Shown here piece by piece: positions 6,782 through 8,794 of a stretch of 8,794 bases of DNA. The notes below the pieces were generated by a model. It did no database searches, was not told where the DNA came from, and was given only the letters and a program-made list of their open reading frames with translations. The stretch's first letter is position 1; each line of letters starts with the position of its first letter. The stretch covers positions 1 to 8,794 of the forward strand of contig JAKLQL010000238.1 of NCBI GenBank assembly GCA_022013395.1. Reading direction: 5' to 3'. Source of the stretch: Acetobacterium sp. (GTDB lineage Bacteria; Bacillota; Clostridia; Eubacteriales; Eubacteriaceae). The position numbers and the translations under genes were made by a program.

Positions 6782-7120
6782 CGGCAATAAGCAAGGGTAT
6801 GATTACCAATAAATCTTAATATAAAATAATGTAAAGTGTGTATAATTAATAAAGAATAACGCAATTATTATTGGAAGAGCAAAAGCAGCGCTCCTCGCCG
6901 GATATGCACAAAATATTCAGATAATTTTCAGCTAAACTTTATTTGGAACTCAGAGAGTGCTGTTATAATAAAGAAGAAAGGAATTTAGAAAATTAGGATA
7001 AAAAAGAATATTTGAGAAAAATCATTTAAATTATATAGGGATTTGCAAAATTAAAAAACATCGAACAAAGCTCATGGCACTTTCTCAATTACCTATTAAA
7101 TTATAACTAAGGAGAAATAA
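6782..7120. other. Non-coding AT-rich gap between azlD and dedA
   Basis: These 339 bases hold no open frame with a plausible start and ribosome binding site except the dedA site at the very end (AAGGAG 7109-7114). Most is AT-rich, with a more GC-rich patch at about 6875-6905. Just after azlD, GGTA-TGAT-TACC (6796-6807) could form a small hairpin but lacks a T run, so azlD may read into the gap. Two TATAAT boxes on the + strand lie at 6841-6846 (no -35) and 6964-6969 (see promoter). I see no riboswitch, tRNA or mobile element. Confidence 0.6.
6943..6969 (+). promoter_or_regulatory. Candidate dedA promoter
   Basis: TGTTATAAT at 6961-6969 is an extended -10 with a perfect TATAAT core. TTGGAA at 6943-6948 is a 4/6 match to the -35 consensus, but the spacing of 15 bases is short. 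Transcription from here would give a leader of about 145 bases. A weaker alternative is TTGAGA (7012-7017) with TATAGG (7034-7039), 16 bases apart. The AT-rich context makes chance matches likely. Confidence 0.4.
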
Positions 7121-7771
7121 ATGGACGGATTAATCTACATCATCGAATTTATATTACATCTTGATGAATCATTATACGGCATCATCCAAAATTATGGTCT
7201 CTGGACCTATTTATTGTTATTCCTCATTGTTTTTTGTGAAACGGGTTTGGTCGTTACTCCCTTTTTACCAGGCGATTCCCTGATATTTGCCGCCGGGGCA
7301 CTGTCTGCCATGGGGTCACTGAATGTGGTTGCTTTTTTTATGACATTTTTTGTTGCTGCCGTCGTCGGAGATACGGTTAATTATTATATCGGTAAAAAAA
7401 TCGGAAATACGATTTTGGAAAAAGGAAAAAATAAATTTGTCAAAAAAGAATATATCATCAAGGCCCATAAATTTTATGAAAAACATGGTGCAATGACAAT
7501 TGTTATCGGACGATTCATTCCCATCATTCGGACGTTTGTTCCATTTGTGGCAGGAATGGGCGAAATGAATTATACCAAGTTTATCATATACAACATCCTT
7601 GGTGCATTTATGTGGGTTGGATTATTTATAACGGGGGGATATCTTTTCGGAAATGTGCCGATTGTAAAAGATAATTTCTCGCTGGTGTTAATTGCGATTA
7701 TTATTATTTCAGTGTTACCTGCCATTATCGCGGTTGTTAAAGAACGAAAAAGTGCCGATGCCTGTGATTAA
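7121..7771 (+). CDS. DedA-family membrane protein, probable undecaprenyl-phosphate/phospholipid flippase-type transporter
   Basis: This 216-aa polytopic membrane protein belongs to the DedA (SNARE-associated/VTT) family. Bacterial members such as UptA of B. subtilis recycle undecaprenyl phosphate across the membrane, and E. coli YqjA/YghB affect envelope integrity and drug resistance. Visible motifs are FCETGLVVTPFLPGDSLIFAAG around residues 38-59, VGDTVNYYIGKKIG at 82-95, FYEKHGAMTIVIGRFIP at 118-134 and RTFVPFVAGMGEMNYTKF at 137-154. Glu40, Asp52, Arg131 and Arg137 match the essential acidic and arginine residues known from E. coli DedA proteins. Hydrophobic segments lie near 28-48, 52-82, 125-146, 155-177 and 187-206. 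AAGGAG six bases before the ATG supports the start. It appears to be transcribed alone and ends in a strong terminator. The exact substrate is inferred from family. Confidence 0.9.
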   Translation: MDGLIYIIEFILHLDESLYGIIQNYGLWTYLLLFLIVFCETGLVVTPFLPGDSLIFAAGALSAMGSLNVVAFFMTFFVAAVVGDTVNYYIGKKIGNTILEKGKNKFVKKEYIIKAHKFYEKHGAMTIVIGRFIPIIRTFVPFVAGMGEMNYTKFIIYNILGAFMWVGLFITGGYLFGNVPIVKDNFSLVLIAIIIISVLPAIIAVVKERKSADACD

Positions 7772-7781
7772 GCAGGCATCG
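7756..7781 (+). other. Hairpin spanning the dedA stop codon
   Basis: CGATGCCTG (7756-7764) is perfectly complementary to CAGGCATCG (7773-7781) with an 8-base loop that contains the TAA stop. It has no T run after it, so it is not a terminator alone. It may help protect the mRNA 3' end or act together with the terminator just downstream. Confidence 0.55.
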
Positions 7782-7791
7782 CTTGGACATG

Positions 7792-7839
7792 AAAACCAGA
7801 AACAAATTCTTATTTTAGAAATTGTTTCTGGTTTTTTTT
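7792..7839 (+). terminator. Intrinsic terminator of dedA
   Basis: AAAACCAGAAACAA (7792-7805) pairs with TTGTTTCTGGTTTT (7822-7835). After one A/A mismatch the stem goes on with TTCT/AGAA (7807-7810 with 7817-7820) and closes on a 6-base loop. Eight T residues run from 7832 to 7839. On the other strand the stem is followed by only four T, so it may also help stop transcripts arriving from trmB. Confidence 0.88.
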
Positions 7840-7867
7840 ATGGGGGAAAACAGTTTAATTTAAAAAA

Positions 7868-8530
7868 CTAAATGCTCGTCAGCTCGGCAATTAATAACTT
7901 AATCGGGATGCCTTGTTCAGCGTACATTTTTTCGTGTTCAGTTTGAATATTATCTGAATAGGTCGAAGCGTGGAGATCCCAAATCAGGGTTGTAATGGTA
8001 AAACCGGATTCTTCAAAATACGTGATGGAATCCTGAAACAACGCGTCATTGTCGGTTTTGAAATGAATTTCACCATTTTCAGCTAATATTTTTTTGTACT
8101 TGGCAAGCTGCTTGGAATGGGTCAGCCGCTTTTTCTGATAACGTCGTCTTGGCCAAGGATTACAAAAATTGATATAAATCCGTTGGATGCGATCCTCAGG
8201 TGAGAGGATCGCATCAATGCGTTCAATATCCCAGGACATAATCTGGATATTGTTAATGGCTTGATTGGCGTTTAAGTAAGCCGATTCAATATTGCGTTTG
8301 GTCAAACCCAGAACGGCATCAATTAAATCAATAGCCAGATAGTTAATCTCCGGGTGTTGGGATCCCAATTCAGCAATGAAGGTGCCTTTTCCGCAGCCTA
8401 ATTCCAGATGAAGGGGCTGTTGTTGATCAAAAAGCTGTTGCCATTGACCCAGATGATCTGGGGGATAGGCTTGAAAAAATCCACAGGCCTCCAGTTCGGG
8501 ACGGGCCCAGGGTTTTGGTCGTATATGCAT
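7868..8530 (-). CDS. trmB: tRNA (guanine-N7-)-methyltransferase, TrmB
   Basis: This 220-aa cytosolic enzyme transfers a methyl group from S-adenosylmethionine to N7 of guanine 46 in the variable loop of tRNAs. The Rossmann-type SAM site is LELGCGKG at residues 42-49, with AIDL at 66-69 as the next acidic strand. The TrmB-specific block is NFCNPWPRRRY at 121-131 followed by QKKRLTH. FKTDND lies at 157-162 and TEHEKMY at 197-203, near the C-terminus, where substrate-binding residues of the family sit. The length is normal. The block reads NPWP where many TrmB proteins have DPWP, a form I associate with clostridial homologues. AAGGAG seven bases before the ATG at 8530 supports the start. It lies 30 bases after the ABC-F gene on the same strand, so the two are probably cotranscribed. 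Confidence 0.95.
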   Translation of the reverse strand: MHIRPKPWARPELEACGFFQAYPPDHLGQWQQLFDQQQPLHLELGCGKGTFIAELGSQHPEINYLAIDLIDAVLGLTKRNIESAYLNANQAINNIQIMSWDIERIDAILSPEDRIQRIYINFCNPWPRRRYQKKRLTHSKQLAKYKKILAENGEIHFKTDNDALFQDSITYFEESGFTITTLIWDLHASTYSDNIQTEHEKMYAEQGIPIKLLIAELTSI

Positions 8531-8560
8531 GGTGTTACTCCTTTTGTAATGCGTTCTTAT

Positions 8561-8794
8561 TTATAATTCAATAATTTTTGTGGCTAGGCGATCGATAAAG
8601 GAACGGTCATGTTCCACAAAGACCATGGTTGGCGAGGTTTGCAGCAAAAGTTCTTCAATCTGCATTCGGGAGAGCACATCGATATAGTTAAGTGGTTCAT
8701 CCCACAAATATAAGTGGGCGGACTGGCACAGGCTACGAGCCAGATAAACCTTCTTTTTCTGGCCTTCACTAAAGGAGGCTATATTCTTTTCAAA
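8561..8794 (-). CDS. ABC-F family ATPase, likely ribosome-protection type (C-terminal 77 residues only)
   Basis: The frame is open from the window's right edge to TAA at 8561-8563. The visible part is the end of a second ATPase domain: signature FSEGQKKKV at residues 8-16 of the fragment, Walker B LYLWDEP at 28-34 with the catalytic Glu, D-loop LNYID at 35-39 and the switch histidine in VFVEHD at 58-63. There are no membrane segments in the fragment. The SEGQKKK signature, the WDEPLNYID block and the short C-terminus resemble Lsa-like antibiotic-resistance ABC-F proteins, which bind the ribosome and dislodge lincosamide, streptogramin A or pleuromutilin drugs. The resistance role is inferred; housekeeping ABC-F proteins share the fold. 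The first domain and the interdomain linker, which set drug specificity, are outside the window. It precedes trmB in the same direction. Confidence 0.85.
   Translation of the reverse strand, partial: FEKNIASFSEGQKKKVYLARSLCQSAHLYLWDEPLNYIDVLSRMQIEELLLQTSPTMVFVEHDRSFIDRLATKIIEL

Noticed and set aside
6841..6846. TATAAT box in the azlD-dedA gap
   Set aside because: No -35 element at a suitable distance and no TGn extension; likely chance in AT-rich DNA.
8584..8769. 61-codon minus-strand frame beginning with ATG near the right edge
   Set aside because: It is in a different frame from the fully recognisable ABC-F C-terminus, which covers the same bases.

Overview
The window looks like chromosomal DNA from a low-to-moderate GC Gram-positive anaerobe of the Clostridia. 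An Eubacteriaceae / Acetobacterium-like host is my best guess, inferred from protein style (clostridial TrmB, Lsa-like ABC-F, MarR plus heterodimeric ABC exporter, HD-GYP protein) and from strong AAGGAG-type ribosome binding sites. No marker gene fixes the species. I see no insertion sequence, phage gene, CRISPR array, tRNA or rRNA, and base composition is fairly even across the genes.

Layout. (1) 1-687, + strand: the C-terminal part of an HD-GYP cyclic-di-GMP phosphodiesterase-type protein, cut by the window edge. (2) 712-777: a long AT-flanked hairpin that can end transcription from both sides. (3) 853-5536, - strand: a three-gene operon transcribed marR -> 744-aa ABC exporter subunit -> 642-aa ABC exporter subunit. 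Both junctions are 4-base ATGA overlaps, so translation is probably coupled. (4) 5537-5717: a divergent control region with a promoter facing each way, a perfect 16-bp palindrome at the predicted marR start site, and repeated GTTAAT hexamers. (5) 5718-6781, + strand: azlC-azlD, a two-component branched-chain amino acid exporter, also with an ATGA overlap. (6) 6782-7120: a non-coding AT-rich gap. (7) 7121-7771, + strand: a DedA-family membrane protein, followed by a strong terminator. (8) 7868-8794, - strand: the C-terminal end of an ABC-F ATPase of the ribosome-protection type, then trmB (tRNA m7G46 methyltransferase) 30 bases downstream.

How the genes fit together. The MarR protein most likely senses a toxic compound and represses its own operon. 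The two ABC subunits carry complementary motif changes that predict a heterodimer with one active and one degenerate ATP site, as in TM287/288, LmrCD and BmrCD. The ABC-F fragment would add target protection, and DedA proteins support recycling of undecaprenyl phosphate, so several neighbours concern envelope or antibiotic stress. That theme is my inference; the genes are in separate transcription units.

I did not find a clearly new biological system. The points most worth a second look are the marR operator/promoter architecture, the roughly 165-residue extracytoplasmic insertion in the 744-aa exporter subunit, and the altered HD-GYP motif in the first gene.
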